This document shows, in pieces, positions 55,101-64,000 of a stretch of 64,000 nucleotides of DNA (positions within the stretch are counted from its first letter, which is position 1; the number at the start of each line of letters is the position of its first letter). The position numbers were made by a program, and so were the translations under genes. Source of the stretch: Streptomyces diastaticus subsp. diastaticus. Lineage in GTDB: Bacteria > Actinomycetota > Actinomycetes > Streptomycetales > Streptomycetaceae. Location: contig NZ_BLLN01000003.1 in the NCBI RefSeq assembly GCF_011170125.1, forward strand, positions 1,684,501 through 1,748,500, written 5' to 3'. The notes under the pieces were generated by a model. That model was not told the DNA's origin. It was given only the letters and a program-made list of their open reading frames with translations, and ran no database searches.

Positions 55101-58100
55101 CCCCCGTGGTTCTCCAGGAACGGGGCGAGGCGCAGGTGCAGATCGGCGTCGGCGAGCCCGACGCCTCCGGCCGCCGCCCCGTCACCGTCCACACCCGCAC
55201 CACCGGCCCCGACGGCGCCACCGAGGACCTGTGGACGCTCCGCGCCCAGGGCACCCTCACCGAGCCCGGCGCCCCCGTCGTCGACCGGCCCGAGGACTTC
55301 GCCGCCTGGCCACCGCCCGGCGCCACCACCCTCGCCGCCGAGGGCTTCTACGAGCTGCTCGCCGACCGGGGCTACGAGTTCGGGCCCGTCTTCCAGGGCG
55401 TGCGCGCCACCTGGAGCCGTGGTGACGACCTGTTCGCCGAGGTCGTCCTGCCCGAGCAGGTCCGCGGCGACGCCGGACGGTTCGGCATCCACCCCGCGCT
55501 CCTCGACGCCTGCCTGCACGCCGCTCACCTCGTCCCCGGCAGCGCCGGGCGCACCGTCGTCCCGTTCACCTGGACCGGGGTCACCCTGCACGCCACGGGC
55601 TCCACCGCGCTGCGCGTCCGCGTCTCCCCGGCCGGCCAGGACACCATCTCCGTCCACCTCACCGACCCGACCGGCGTCCCGGTCGCCGCCATCGACGCCC
55701 TGGCCGTGCGCGAGGTCACCCCAAAGACCCTCGACCCGTCCGCCCGCGCCGCCCGCGACTGGCTCTTCCGCCTCGACTGGACCCCGGTCACGCCGCCCGC
55801 CGTCGTCCCGGCCGTCACCGGCTGGGCCGTCCTCGGCGCCCCGGCCGCCCCGGTCACGGCACCCGATGCCGGCCGCGCCCCGCTGCCCGCCTTCGCCACC
55901 CTCGGCGAACTGACCGAGCACACCGCGGCCACCGGTCACCGGCCGGGCGCCGTCCTGCTGTTGGCCGGCGCCGCCACGAGCGGTGCCCACACCCCGGACC
56001 ACGACACCGAGCCCGGTGCGCCGGACGCCGTCCTCGACGACGTGCTCGCCACCGTGCAGAGCTGGCTCGCCGACGAGACCACCGACGGCACCCCGCTGGT
56101 CGTCGTCACCCGCGGCGCCGTACCCACCGGCCCCGGCGATCCCGCTCACGACCTGCCCGGCGCCGCCGTCTGGGGCCTGGTGCGCTCCGCCCAGACCCAG
56201 CACCCCGGCCGCCTCGCCCTCGTGGACCTCGACATCCACGACAGCTCCTGGCTCGCCCTGCCGGCCGCGCTCGCCACCGGCGAGCCGCAACTCGCCCTCC
56301 GGGAGGGCGCCGCGTACGCGCCGCGCCTCGTCCGGCCCAGCACCACCGAGGCCCTCACCGTGCCCGCCCGGACCGGGAACTGGCGTCTCGACATCCCCGA
56401 GAAGGGCTCCGTCGACCGGCTGGACATCGTCGCCGCACCCGGGACGACCGAGGAGCCCGCCGCCGGCCAGGTGGTGATCGAGGTGCGCGCCGCCGGACTC
56501 AACTTCCGCGACGTCCTCAACACCCTCGGCATGTACCCCGGCCCCGCCGTGCTGCTCGGCGCCGAGGCGGCCGGCGTGGTCACCGCCGTGGGCGAGGGAG
56601 TCACCGAGTTCGTTGCGGGCGACCGCGTCATGGGCCTGGTCTCCGGCGGCTTCGCCCCCCGCGCCGTCGCCGACGCCCGGATGCTCGCCCCCGTACCCGC
56701 CGGCTGGACCTGGACCCAGGCCGCCTCCGTCCCCGTCGCCTTCCTCACCGCCTACTACGGCCTGCGTGACCTCGCCCACCTCGACGCCGGCGAATCGGTC
56801 CTCGTGCACGCCGCCGCCGGCGGGGTCGGCATGGCCGCCGCCCAGCTCGCCCGCCACTGGGGCGCCGAGGTCTACGGCACGGCCGGCGACCACAAGCGCA
56901 CCCTGCTGCGCGCCGACGGCTGGGACGACGCCCACCTCGCCTCCTCCCGCACCCTCGCCTTCGAGGACCACCTCCGCGCCACCAGCGGCGGCCGCGGGGT
57001 CGACGTCGTCCTCCACTCCCTGGCCGGCGAGTTCACCGACGCCTCTCTGCGGCTCCTCGCCCCCGGCGGACGCCTCGTCGACATGGGCAGGACCGACGTC
57101 CGCGACCCCGAGCAGGTCTCCCGCGACCACCCCGCCGTCGCCCTCTACCAGGCGTACGAACTCCGCGAGGCCGGCGAGGACCGCATCCGGGAGATGTTCC
57201 GCGATCTGACGGAGCTCTTCGCCTCCGGAGCCCTGCGCCCTCTGCCCACCGTCACCTGGGACGTCCGCCACGCCCGCGAGGCCTTCCGCCACATGGCCCA
57301 GGCCAAGCACTACGGAAAGATCGTCCTGACCCTGCCCCGCGCCTGGGACCCCGAGGGCACCGTCCTCGTGACCGGCGGCGCCGGCGTCCTCGGCGGCATC
57401 CTCGCCCGCCACCTCGTCACCCGCCACGGAGTGCGCCACCTCGTCCTCACCGGCCGCCGGGGCCCCGACGCCCCCGGCGCCGGCGAACTCGCCGCCGAAC
57501 TGCGGGGAATGGGCGCCGAGGTCACCCTCGCCGCCTGCGACGCGGCCGACGCCGACGCCCTCGCCGCGGTGCTCGCCGACGTTCCCGAGGACCACCCGCT
57601 CACCGCGGTCGTGCACGCCGCGGGCGTCCTCGACGACGGCGTCCTCGAATCCCTCACCCCCGGCCGGCTGCGTACCGTCCTCGCCCCGAAGGCCGACGCC
57701 GCCCGCCACCTCCACCGCCTCACCCGCGACCACGACCTCGCCGACCTGGTGCTCTTCTCCGCGGGCGCCGGCGTCTTCGGCAACGCCGGACAGGCCAACT
57801 ACGCCGCCGCCAACACCTACCTCGACGCGCTCGCCCACCGGCGCCGCGCCGACGGCCTGCCCACCACCTCCCTCTCCTGGGGCCTGTGGGCCGACACCAG
57901 CGCCCTGACCGGACAACTCGACGACACCGACCTCGCCCGGGTGCGCCGCTCCGGCGTCCTGCCGCTGTCCGCCGCCGACGGCATGGCCCTCTTCGACGCC
58001 GCCCTCGCCGAGCAGCGCCCCCACCTGGTACCGGTCCGCCTCGACACGGGACGGCTGCGCGCCTCCGGTGACGAGGTTCCGCACCTGCTGCGTTCCGTGT

Positions 58101-61100
58101 ACCGGGGCCCGACACGGCGCACCGCCGCCGCGGGCGCCGCCGGCACCGACGGCCTGCGGGCACGCCTGGCCGGCCGCTCCGCCGAGGACCGCCTCAGCAC
58201 CCTGCGCGACCTGGTCGCAGCCCACGCGGCCGCCGTCCTCGGCCACGAGGACACCGACCCGCTCCACGCCGGCCGCGCCTTCCGCGACCTCGGCTTCGAC
58301 TCGCTGACCGCCGTGGAACTGCGCAACCGCCTCAGCGCCGCCACCGGCCTGCGGCTGCCCGCCACGCTCGTCTTCGACCACCCGACCGCCGCCGAACTCG
58401 CCGCCCACCTCGACGGCGAACTCTCCGACGGCACCGTCGCCGCGTCACCCGCCGCACCCGTGCCGGTGAGCACCGCACCCGGCGACGACGAGCCCTTCGC
58501 CATCGTCGGCATGGCCTGCCGCCTGCCCGGCGACGTCCGTTCGCCCGAGGACCTGTGGCGTCTGCTGGCCGAGGGCGCCGACGCCGTCGCTCCCTTCCCC
58601 GACAACCGGGGCTGGGACCTCGACCGGCTCTACGACGCCGTCCCCGAGGGCCGAGGGAGCTCCCGCACCCGCGAAGGTGGCTTCCTCCACGACGCCGCCG
58701 ACTTCGACGCCGACTTCTTCGGCATCTCCCCGCGCGAGGCCCTGGCGATGGACCCGCAGCAGCGCCTGCTGCTGGAGACCTCCTGGGAGACCTTCGAGCA
58801 CGCCGGCATCGACCCCCGCTCGATGCGTGGCAGCCGCACCGGCGTCTTCGCCGGCCTCTCCTCCAGCGACTACCTGAAGCGCGTCGCCCACGTCCCCGAC
58901 GAGATCGCCGGATACGTCAACAACGGCAACGCCAACAGCATCGTCTCCGGCCGCGTCTCCTACAGCCTCGGCCTGGAGGGGCCGGCCGTCACCGTCGACA
59001 CCGCCTGCTCCTCCTCCCTCGTCGCGCTGCACATGGCGCTCCAGGCACTGCGGCGCGGCGAGTGCACCATGGCGCTGGCCGGCGGCGTCACCGTGATGTC
59101 CTCACCCGAGATCATCGTGGACTTCTCCCGGCAGCGCGGCCTCGCCGCCGACGGTCGCTGCAAGCCCTTCGCCGAGGCCGCCGACGGCACCGGCTTCTCC
59201 GAGGGCGTCGGCCTGATCCTCCTCGAGCGCCTCTCCGACGCCCGCCGCAACGGCCACCAGGTCCTCGCCCTGGTCCGGGGCTCCGCCGTCAACCAGGACG
59301 GCGCCAGCAACGGCCTCAGCGCCCCCAACGGCCCCGCTCAGCAGCGGGTGATCCGCCAGGCCCTCGCCGACGCGGGCATCGGCGCCGCCGAGGTCGACGC
59401 CGTCGAGGCGCACGGCACGGGGACCCGCCTCGGCGACCCCATCGAGGCCCAGGCGCTCCTCGCCACCTACGGTCGCGACCGGGACGGCGGCCACCCCCTG
59501 CTCCTCGGCTCCGTCAAGTCCAACCTCGGCCACACCCAGGCCGCCGCCGGCGTCGCCGGCGTGCTGAAGATGGTGCTGGCGCTGCGCCACCGCACCCTGC
59601 CCAAGAGCCTGCACATCGACGCGCCCACCCCGCACGTCGACTGGGCGGACTCCGGTGTCCGCCTGCTCACCGAGTCCACCGCGTGGCCCGAGCCGGCCGC
59701 GCCCCGGCCGCGCCGCGCCGCCGTCTCCTCGTTCGGCATCAGCGGCACCAACGCCCACGTCATCCTGGAGGAGGCCCCTGCCGGCACCCCCGCCCCCGGC
59801 ACCGCGGGCGAGCCGGACTCCACCGGCGCCGACGCCGCCACCGAGGCCGCTCCCGCGCCCCTGCCGTGGGTCCTGTCCGCCCGCAGCGAGGCCGCCCTGC
59901 GCGGCCAGGCCAAGGCGCTCCTCGCCCACCTCGACGCCCACCCCGGCACCCACCCGGCCGGCATCGCCCACTCCCTGGCCACCCGCCGTGCCCGGCTGGA
60001 GAAGCGGGCCGTCGTCGTCGGGGAGACCACCGGCGACCTCCGGGCCGGCCTCGCCGCCCTCGCGGAGGGCAGCCCCGCCGCCCACGTCGTCAGCGGCGGC
60101 CGAGGCGCCGGACGCGACCGCCGGCCCGTCCTCGTCTTCCCCGGCCAGGGCTCCCAGTGGGCCGGTATGGGCGCCGAACTCCTCGACGCCGAGCCGGTCT
60201 TCGCCGGCCGCCTCGCCGCCTGCGAGGAAGCCCTCGCCCCGTACGTCGACTGGTCCCTGACGGCCGTACTGCGCCAGGACGAGGGCGCCCCCGGCCTCGA
60301 CCGCGTCGATGTCGTCCAGCCCGCCACCTGGGCCGTGATGGTCGCCCTCGCCGAGGTGTGGCGGGCCCACGGCCTTCGGCCCGCCGCCGTGCTCGGCCAC
60401 TCCCAGGGCGAGATCGCCGCGGCGGCCGTCTGCGGGGCCCTCTCCCTCGCCGACGCCGCCAAGGTCGTCGCCCTCCGCAGCCAGGCCATCGCCCGCGAAC
60501 TGTCCGGACACGGCGGCATGGTGGCCGTCTCCGCCCCGCACGACGAGGTCGCCGCCCTCCTCACCGACCTGTCCGGCGTCTGCGTCGCGGCCGTCAACGG
60601 CCCGTCCTCCGCGGTGGTCTCCGGTGACGCCGACGGCCTCGACACCCTCCTCGCCGCCTGCGAGCGGCAGGGCGTCCGCGCCCGCCGCGTCCCCGTCGAC
60701 TACGCCTCCCACTCGGCGCACGTCGACCGGCTCGCCGAGAGCCTGCCCGCCGCCCTCGACGGCATCGTCCCCCGCGACGGCGACATCCCCTTCTTCTCCA
60801 CCGTCACCGCCGACTGGCACCCCGGCACCGGCCTCGACGCCTCCTACTGGCACCGCAACCTGCGCTCCACCGTGCGCCTGGAGGAGTCCCTGCGCGCCCT
60901 CGTCGAGCAGGGCCACGACGTCTTCGTCGAGTGCGGCCCGCACCCGGTGCTCACCGTCGGCATCGAGGACACCGTGGCCGCCACCGGAGCCGACGCCGTC
61001 GCCCTCGGATCGCTGCGCCGCGACGACGGCGGCCCCGCCCGGGTCCTCACCGCTCTCGCCGCCGCCGACGTCGAAGGCGTCCCGGTCGACTGGCGGCCCG

Positions 61101-64000
61101 CCGTCTCCCACGGCGCCCCCGTCGGCCTGCCGACGTACGCCTTCCAGCGTGAGCGGTACTGGCTGGAGGCCGACACCGCCCAAGGCGACCCGGCCGGCCT
61201 GGAGAGCGCCGTCCGCCTGGCCGACGGCGGGGCCGTCCTCAGCGGCTCCCTGTCCCTCGCCGCCCAGCCCTGGCTGGACGCCCACCGCACCCACGGCGCC
61301 GCCGTCGTGCCCGCCACCGCCCTGCTGGACTGGGCGGTCCGGGCCGGCGACGAGACCGGCCTGCCCGTGATCGCCGCACTCGACGAGCACATCCCGCTCC
61401 TGGTGCCCGACGAGGGCCGCGTCGAGATCCAGCTGACCGTCTCCGCCGCCGCGGACGACACCGGCGCCCGTCCGTTCGCCGTCCACTCCAGGACCCTCGA
61501 CGCCGACGCCGACGCCGACGACTTCGCCGTGACGCCGTGGAAGCGGAACGCGACGGGCGTCCTCACCGACCGGCCCGCCGCGGTCGCCCCGGCGGCGCCG
61601 GACACCTGGCCGCCGGCCGAGGCCGTCGCCACCGACCCGGCCCCGGCCCGCACCCTCGTCGAAGAGCGCGGCCTCGACCTCACCGCGCCCTTCGACACGG
61701 TGCGCTCCCTGTGGCGCGCCGGCACCACCGTCCTCGCCGACGTCGTCCTTCCCGGCACCGACCAGGCCGACGCCGCCCGGTTCCGCCTCCACCCGGCGCT
61801 CCTGCAGAGCCCGCTCGCGCTGGCCGCGACCACCGAGGCCGCCACCGCGCCCCTCCTGCCCGCCGCCTGGCGGAACGTCACCGTGCACGCCACCGGTGCC
61901 ACCCGGCTCCGCCTCCGCCTCACTCCGGGCGACGGCGCCACCTGGACCATCGACGCCCGCGACGCCGCCGGCAACCCCGTCCTCACCGGCACCGCCGTGA
62001 CCCTCCCGGCCGGCCCCGACCGGCTCCCCGCGACCACCGGAGGGGACGCCCCGCACCGCGTCGCCTGGCTCCCGTGGACCGACAGCACCCCCGCCGGCAA
62101 TCCGCGACCCGACGGACCGTGGGCCGTGCTCGGCGACACCGGACGGCTCGCCGCCGCCCTGCGACGCACCGGCGCCACCGTCCAGGCCCACGCCGACCTG
62201 GCCGCCCTCACCGCGGCCCTCGACAGCGGCGAGGCGGCACCGCCCGCCCTGGTCGTCACCGTCCATGGCCACGACACCGGCGACGACCCGGCGACGGCCG
62301 CGCACACCTCCGCGCACCGCGCCCTGGACCTGGCCACCACCTGGCTGCGCGAGCCGCGCCTCACCGACGCCCGGCTCCTGGTGGTCACCGAGGGCGCCGT
62401 CGCCACCGGCCCGGACGACACCGTCCCCGGCCTCGCCGACGCCACCGCCTGGGGCCTGCTCCGCTCCGCCCAGACCGAGCACCCCGGACGGTTCCTCCTC
62501 GCCGACCTCGACCCCGCCACTCCCGGCGGCACCGACGAGGACAGCGCCGCCGACGCCCTGCTCGCCGCCGCGGCTGCGGCCGGCCGCACCGGCGAGCACC
62601 AGTTCGCCGTACGGGCCGGCACCGTCACCGTGCCGCGCCTCGTCCGGGCCGACCACCCGGACGGCGCCCCCGCCGCCGCCACCACCGCCCCGTGGGGCGA
62701 GGGGACCGGAACCGGCACCGTCCTGGTCACCGGCGGGACCGGTACCCTCGGCGCCCTCGTCGCCCGCCACCTCGTCACCCGCCACGGCGTACGGCACCTG
62801 CTGCTCACCGGCCGTCGCGGCCCCGACGCCCCCGGCGCGGCGGCCCTGCGCGACGAACTCGCCGCGCTCGGCGCCGAGACCGAGATCGTCGCCTGCGACG
62901 CCGCCGACCGCGACCAACTGGCCGGTGTGCTCGACGCCGTACCGGCCGAGTACCCCCTGACCGCCGTCGTCCACGCGGCCGGCGTCCTCGACGACGGCAC
63001 GCTGGACGGCCTCACCCCCGACCGCGTCGACCACGTCCTGCGGCCCAAGGCGGACGCCGCCTGGCACCTCCACGAACTCACCCGCGACATCGAGCTCACC
63101 GCCTTCGTGATGTTCTCCTCCTACGCGGGAGTCGCCGGCGGCCCCGGCCAGGCCAACTACGCGGCGGCCAATTCCTTCCTCGACGCCCTCGCGCAGCACC
63201 GGCGGGCGCGCGGCCTCGCCGCGCACTCCCTGGCCTGGGGCTTCTGGCAGGAGCGCAGCGAACTGACCGGCGCCCTCGGCTCCACCGGCCTGGCCCGCCT
63301 GGAACGCTCCGGCATCCGGCCCCTCACCGCCGACCAGGGCCTCGCCCTCCTCGACGCCAGCACCCTCCTGGACACCGCCCAACTCGTCCCCGTACGGCTC
63401 GACACCCGCGCCCTGCGGGCCGACGAGGTGCCCCCGCTGCTGCGGTCCCTGGCCCGCCCGGCCGCACGACGCGCCGCCGACGCCGGCACCGAAGCGGCCA
63501 CCGGCGCACCCTCGGACCTCCGCGAGCGGCTGGCCGCACTCAGCGGCCCCCAGCAGCAGGCGCTGCTGCACCGCACGGTCCTCGGCCACGTCGCCGCCGT
63601 CCTCGGTCACGCCTCCGCCGCCTCCCTCGACGCCGGCCGCGGCTTCCTCGACCTGGGCATGTCCTCCCTGACCGCGGTCGAACTCCGCAACCGGCTCAAC
63701 GCCGAGACCGGGCTCTCCCTGCCCACCACCCTGATCTTCGACCACCCCGACCCGGCGGCCCTCGTACGCCACCTGCACACCCAACTCGGCACCGGAGGCG
63801 GCACACCGGACCAGCCCGTCTTCGCGGAACTGGCCGCCCTGGAGGCAGCCGTCGGCGGCGCCGCCCTCGACGAACAGGACCGCGCCCGGCTGGCACAGCG
63901 CCTCAAGGCCCTCCGGTGGAAGCTCGACGCGACCTCCCAGGACGGCGGCGAGCCCGAGGACGACTCCGACCTCGACACCACCACGGACGACGAGATGTTC
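52085..64000 (+). CDS. Modular type I PKS, gene 4 (modules 11-12; 3' end outside window)
   Basis: ATG at 52085 follows GGAGAGG (52068-52074) by 10 bases; the open frame of 3972 codons reaches the last base. Residues 1-33 form a docking helix ([20 protein letters not shown]), and KS11 has the normal active Cys, so this is an extension protein that receives a chain from another subunit and not a loading protein. Domains: KS-AT(methylmalonyl)-DH-ER-KR-ACP, then KS-AT(methylmalonyl)-DH(dead)-KR-ACP, then an acidic helical tail (after ~63786) that is clearly a C-terminal docking domain cut by the window edge. It has its own upstream region after the TE gene, so it is probably the first gene of another operon. 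Two consecutive methylmalonyl modules match the NysB/AmphB-type protein that acts directly after the loading module; that placement is inference. The ER in its first module is not expected for that type, and the KR of the same module lacks its catalytic Ser. Confidence 0.95.
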   Translation, partial: MSNEDRLRAYLKRAVTDLQEARQQLSDAENRDREPVAVVAMACRYPGGVRTPEDLWELARDGVDAISAFPANRGWDLDHLFHPDPAHHGTTYTREGGFLHDAGEFDPAFFGISPREALAMDPQQRLLLETSWEALERAGILPDTLAGSTTGVFVGTGHGDYDGASRGRQEEVAGHLLTGNTVAVASGRLSYTYGFEGPAVTVDTACSSSLVALHLAVRSLRQGECSLALAGGATVMSTPKMFTEFSRQQGLAADGRCKPFAEAADGTAWSEGVGLILLERLSDAQRNGHEILAVIRGSAINQDGASNGLTAPNGPSQQRLIRQALIDAGLTTGEVDAVEAHGTGTTLGDPIEAQALLHTYGQDRGDAHPLLLGSLKSNTGHTQAASGVAGVIKMVQAMRHGILPRSLHVDAPTPHADWATGGVELLTETTAWPETGRPRRAAVSSFGVSGTNAHLILEQAPEDLAPHTEESGAEPSANDSAEVVRSWVVSGGSRAVVGEQAARLAASVRASEVSALDVAFSLVSSRVAMDRRAVVVGRGREELLAGLDALAVGEPSVRVVEGVVGEGSGGVVFVFPGQGSQWVGMAVELLGSSSVFAGRVAECAVALEPFTEWSLLDVLNGVEGAASLERVDVVQPVLWAVMVSLAEVWRSQGVEPGAVMGHSQGEIAAAVVAGGLSLEDGARVVALRSRALRALSGLGGMVSVARGVGEVRGLLAGWEGRIGVAAVNGPSSVVVSGDADALDEFVAVCDEAGVRARRVAVDYASHSAHVERIEGELAGLLAPVAPRSCAVPFYSTLSGRVIDTVELDAGYWYRNLRGAVEFEAGTRALLADGFRVFVEVSAHPVVATGVRETIEDVGVRAGVVGTLRRDEGGAERFALSLGEAWTLGADVDWDRHYAGTRPRRVDLPTYPFQRQHYWPRFAELGGDVSSAGLDSPDHPLLGASVELAGGDGLVATARWSLRTHPWLADHAVSGTVIVPGTALVESVIRAGDVLGCGRIEELTLQTPVVLQERGEAQVQIGVGEPDASGRRPVTVHTRTTGPDGATEDLWTLRAQGTLTEPGAPVVDRPEDFAAWPPPGATTLAAEGFYELLADRGYEFGPVFQGVRATWSRGDDLFAEVVLPEQVRGDAGRFGIHPALLDACLHAAHLVPGSAGRTVVPFTWTGVTLHATGSTALRVRVSPAGQDTISVHLTDPTGVPVAAIDALAVREVTPKTLDPSARAARDWLFRLDWTPVTPPAVVPAVTGWAVLGAPAAPVTAPDAGRAPLPAFATLGELTEHTAATGHRPGAVLLLAGAATSGAHTPDHDTEPGAPDAVLDDVLATVQSWLADETTDGTPLVVVTRGAVPTGPGDPAHDLPGAAVWGLVRSAQTQHPGRLALVDLDIHDSSWLALPAALATGEPQLALREGAAYAPRLVRPSTTEALTVPARTGNWRLDIPEKGSVDRLDIVAAPGTTEEPAAGQVVIEVRAAGLNFRDVLNTLGMYPGPAVLLGAEAAGVVTAVGEGVTEFVAGDRVMGLVSGGFAPRAVADARMLAPVPAGWTWTQAASVPVAFLTAYYGLRDLAHLDAGESVLVHAAAGGVGMAAAQLARHWGAEVYGTAGDHKRTLLRADGWDDAHLASSRTLAFEDHLRATSGGRGVDVVLHSLAGEFTDASLRLLAPGGRLVDMGRTDVRDPEQVSRDHPAVALYQAYELREAGEDRIREMFRDLTELFASGALRPLPTVTWDVRHAREAFRHMAQAKHYGKIVLTLPRAWDPEGTVLVTGGAGVLGGILARHLVTRHGVRHLVLTGRRGPDAPGAGELAAELRGMGAEVTLAACDAADADALAAVLADVPEDHPLTAVVHAAGVLDDGVLESLTPGRLRTVLAPKADAARHLHRLTRDHDLADLVLFSAGAGVFGNAGQANYAAANTYLDALAHRRRADGLPTTSLSWGLWADTSALTGQLDDTDLARVRRSGVLPLSAADGMALFDAALAEQRPHLVPVRLDTGRLRASGDEVPHLLRSVYRGPTRRTAAAGAAGTDGLRARLAGRSAEDRLSTLRDLVAAHAAAVLGHEDTDPLHAGRAFRDLGFDSLTAVELRNRLSAATGLRLPATLVFDHPTAAELAAHLDGELSDGTVAASPAAPVPVSTAPGDDEPFAIVGMACRLPGDVRSPEDLWRLLAEGADAVAPFPDNRGWDLDRLYDAVPEGRGSSRTREGGFLHDAADFDADFFGISPREALAMDPQQRLLLETSWETFEHAGIDPRSMRGSRTGVFAGLSSSDYLKRVAHVPDEIAGYVNNGNANSIVSGRVSYSLGLEGPAVTVDTACSSSLVALHMALQALRRGECTMALAGGVTVMSSPEIIVDFSRQRGLAADGRCKPFAEAADGTGFSEGVGLILLERLSDARRNGHQVLALVRGSAVNQDGASNGLSAPNGPAQQRVIRQALADAGIGAAEVDAVEAHGTGTRLGDPIEAQALLATYGRDRDGGHPLLLGSVKSNLGHTQAAAGVAGVLKMVLALRHRTLPKSLHIDAPTPHVDWADSGVRLLTESTAWPEPAAPRPRRAAVSSFGISGTNAHVILEEAPAGTPAPGTAGEPDSTGADAATEAAPAPLPWVLSARSEAALRGQAKALLAHLDAHPGTHPAGIAHSLATRRARLEKRAVVVGETTGDLRAGLAALAEGSPAAHVVSGGRGAGRDRRPVLVFPGQGSQWAGMGAELLDAEPVFAGRLAACEEALAPYVDWSLTAVLRQDEGAPGLDRVDVVQPATWAVMVALAEVWRAHGLRPAAVLGHSQGEIAAAAVCGALSLADAAKVVALRSQAIARELSGHGGMVAVSAPHDEVAALLTDLSGVCVAAVNGPSSAVVSGDADGLDTLLAACERQGVRARRVPVDYASHSAHVDRLAESLPAALDGIVPRDGDIPFFSTVTADWHPGTGLDASYWHRNLRSTVRLEESLRALVEQGHDVFVECGPHPVLTVGIEDTVAATGADAVALGSLRRDDGGPARVLTALAAADVEGVPVDWRPAVSHGAPVGLPTYAFQRERYWLEADTAQGDPAGLESAVRLADGGAVLSGSLSLAAQPWLDAHRTHGAAVVPATALLDWAVRAGDETGLPVIAALDEHIPLLVPDEGRVEIQLTVSAAADDTGARPFAVHSRTLDADADADDFAVTPWKRNATGVLTDRPAAVAPAAPDTWPPAEAVATDPAPARTLVEERGLDLTAPFDTVRSLWRAGTTVLADVVLPGTDQADAARFRLHPALLQSPLALAATTEAATAPLLPAAWRNVTVHATGATRLRLRLTPGDGATWTIDARDAAGNPVLTGTAVTLPAGPDRLPATTGGDAPHRVAWLPWTDSTPAGNPRPDGPWAVLGDTGRLAAALRRTGATVQAHADLAALTAALDSGEAAPPALVVTVHGHDTGDDPATAAHTSAHRALDLATTWLREPRLTDARLLVVTEGAVATGPDDTVPGLADATAWGLLRSAQTEHPGRFLLADLDPATPGGTDEDSAADALLAAAAAAGRTGEHQFAVRAGTVTVPRLVRADHPDGAPAAATTAPWGEGTGTGTVLVTGGTGTLGALVARHLVTRHGVRHLLLTGRRGPDAPGAAALRDELAALGAETEIVACDAADRDQLAGVLDAVPAEYPLTAVVHAAGVLDDGTLDGLTPDRVDHVLRPKADAAWHLHELTRDIELTAFVMFSSYAGVAGGPGQANYAAANSFLDALAQHRRARGLAAHSLAWGFWQERSELTGALGSTGLARLERSGIRPLTADQGLALLDASTLLDTAQLVPVRLDTRALRADEVPPLLRSLARPAARRAADAGTEAATGAPSDLRERLAALSGPQQQALLHRTVLGHVAAVLGHASAASLDAGRGFLDLGMSSLTAVELRNRLNAETGLSLPTTLIFDHPDPAALVRHLHTQLGTGGGTPDQPVFAELAALEAAVGGAALDEQDRARLAQRLKALRWKLDATSQDGGEPEDDSDLDTTTDDEMF
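52184..58486 (+). other. PKS module 11: KS-AT(methylmalonyl)-DH-ER-KR(Ser to Ala)-ACP
   Basis: KS 52184-53461, Cys at 52700-52702. AT: GHSQG Ser at 54071-54073 and YASH at 54371-54382, methylmalonyl; the AT is written in a distinct codon style (about 53535-54750). DH: His in [10 protein letters not shown] at 54992-54994, Asp at 55505-55507, intact. ER: LNFRDVL near 56500, NADPH motif [13 protein letters not shown] near 56810; Phe stands where I align the stereocontrolling Tyr of ERs. KR: Rossmann TGGAGVLG near 57372, LDD present, Tyr at 57800-57802 and Asn present, but the catalytic Ser position (13 before Tyr) is Ala1893 (GCG, 57761-57763; FSAGAG for FSSGAG). ACP Ser at 58301-58303. Output is a methyl-branched methylene if the KR works, otherwise a ketone. 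Confidence 0.9.
58487..63785 (+). other. PKS module 12: KS-AT(methylmalonyl)-DH(inactive)-KR(B-type)-ACP
   Basis: KS 58487-59773, Cys at 59006-59008. AT: GHSQG Ser at 60401-60403, YASH at 60701-60712, methylmalonyl. DH remnant about 61190-62000: the HPLLG entry motif is gone, His survives in [10 protein letters not shown] (61283-61285), the YGP motif region reads LDLTAPF and the Asp is Gln3241 (61805-61807), so it is non-functional. KR: Rossmann TGGTGTLG near 62733, LDD present, Tyr at 63158-63160, active B-type. ACP motif is GMSSL rather than GFDSL; the phosphopantetheine Ser is 63665-63667. Predicted output: methyl-branched hydroxyl, a plausible lactone-forming or exocyclic alcohol near the start of the chain. 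Confidence 0.9.
63786..64000 (+). other. C-terminal docking domain of gene 4 (cut by window edge)
   Basis: After ACP12 come a helical pair ([11 protein letters not shown] and [15 protein letters not shown]), an acidic linker ([17 protein letters not shown]) and the first residues of what in gene 2 is the last docking helix. The gene must end within roughly 15-20 codons of the window edge. Confidence 0.7.

Overview
The window is 64 kb of very GC-rich DNA that is almost entirely type I modular polyketide synthase (PKS), all on the + strand. The strong G/C third-position bias, GGAG-type ribosome sites and hexaketide-or-larger assembly-line genes point to a Streptomyces or closely related actinomycete. 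Four giant genes are present: gene 1 (starts upstream, ends 22127), gene 2 (22138-45471), gene 3 (45509-51661) and gene 4 (52085, runs off the right end just inside its C-terminal docking region). No RNA genes, insertion sequences, CRISPR arrays, tailoring enzymes, regulators or transporters lie inside the window.

I number the modules 1-12 in window order. Gene 1 carries module 1 (its KS is outside except for the tail), then modules 2-5; gene 2 carries modules 6-9; gene 3 carries module 10 plus the chain-releasing thioesterase; gene 4 carries modules 11 and 12. Gaps of 10 and 37 bases and matching docking ends show that genes 1-3 are one operon and one continuous stretch of assembly line. Read backwards from the thioesterase, the modules predict: C3 hydroxyl (module 10; its DH has lost the catalytic Asp), C5 methylene (9), C7 ketone (8; KR dead), C9 and C11 methylenes (7, 6), C13 hydroxyl (5), C15 ketone (4; KR dead), C17 hydroxyl (3), methyl at C18 and hydroxyl at C19 (2, the only methylmalonyl module of genes 1-3) and C21 hydroxyl (1).

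That order (KR module, methylmalonyl KR module, KR module, dead-KR module, KR module, then the last genes with a TE) is the hallmark of the polyol arm of glycosylated polyene macrolides (nystatin/amphotericin/candicidin type): the C15 ketone can close on C19-OH as a hemiketal, the C18 methyl is the usual site of oxidation to a carboxyl and C21-OH the usual site of mycosamine. The combination of a C7 ketone flanked by fully reduced C5, C9 and C11 is not a pattern I recognise from a named compound. The family assignment is an inference from architecture; the polyene-forming modules, loading module and tailoring genes would lie outside the window.

A hairpin after gene 3 and a 423-base gap containing two sites that resemble the operator of PAS-LuxR polyene regulators separate gene 4, which therefore looks like the start of a new transcription unit. 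Gene 4 (two methylmalonyl modules) most likely acts early, after the loading protein, as nysB/amphB-type genes do, but its first module has a complete DH-ER-KR loop, whose KR has an Ala in place of the catalytic Ser. The locus is also a mosaic: an 853-base AT segment of module 4 recurs at 99.6% identity in module 10, and the ER/KR regions of modules 6, 7 and 9 share long near-identical stretches with a codon style unlike their surroundings.
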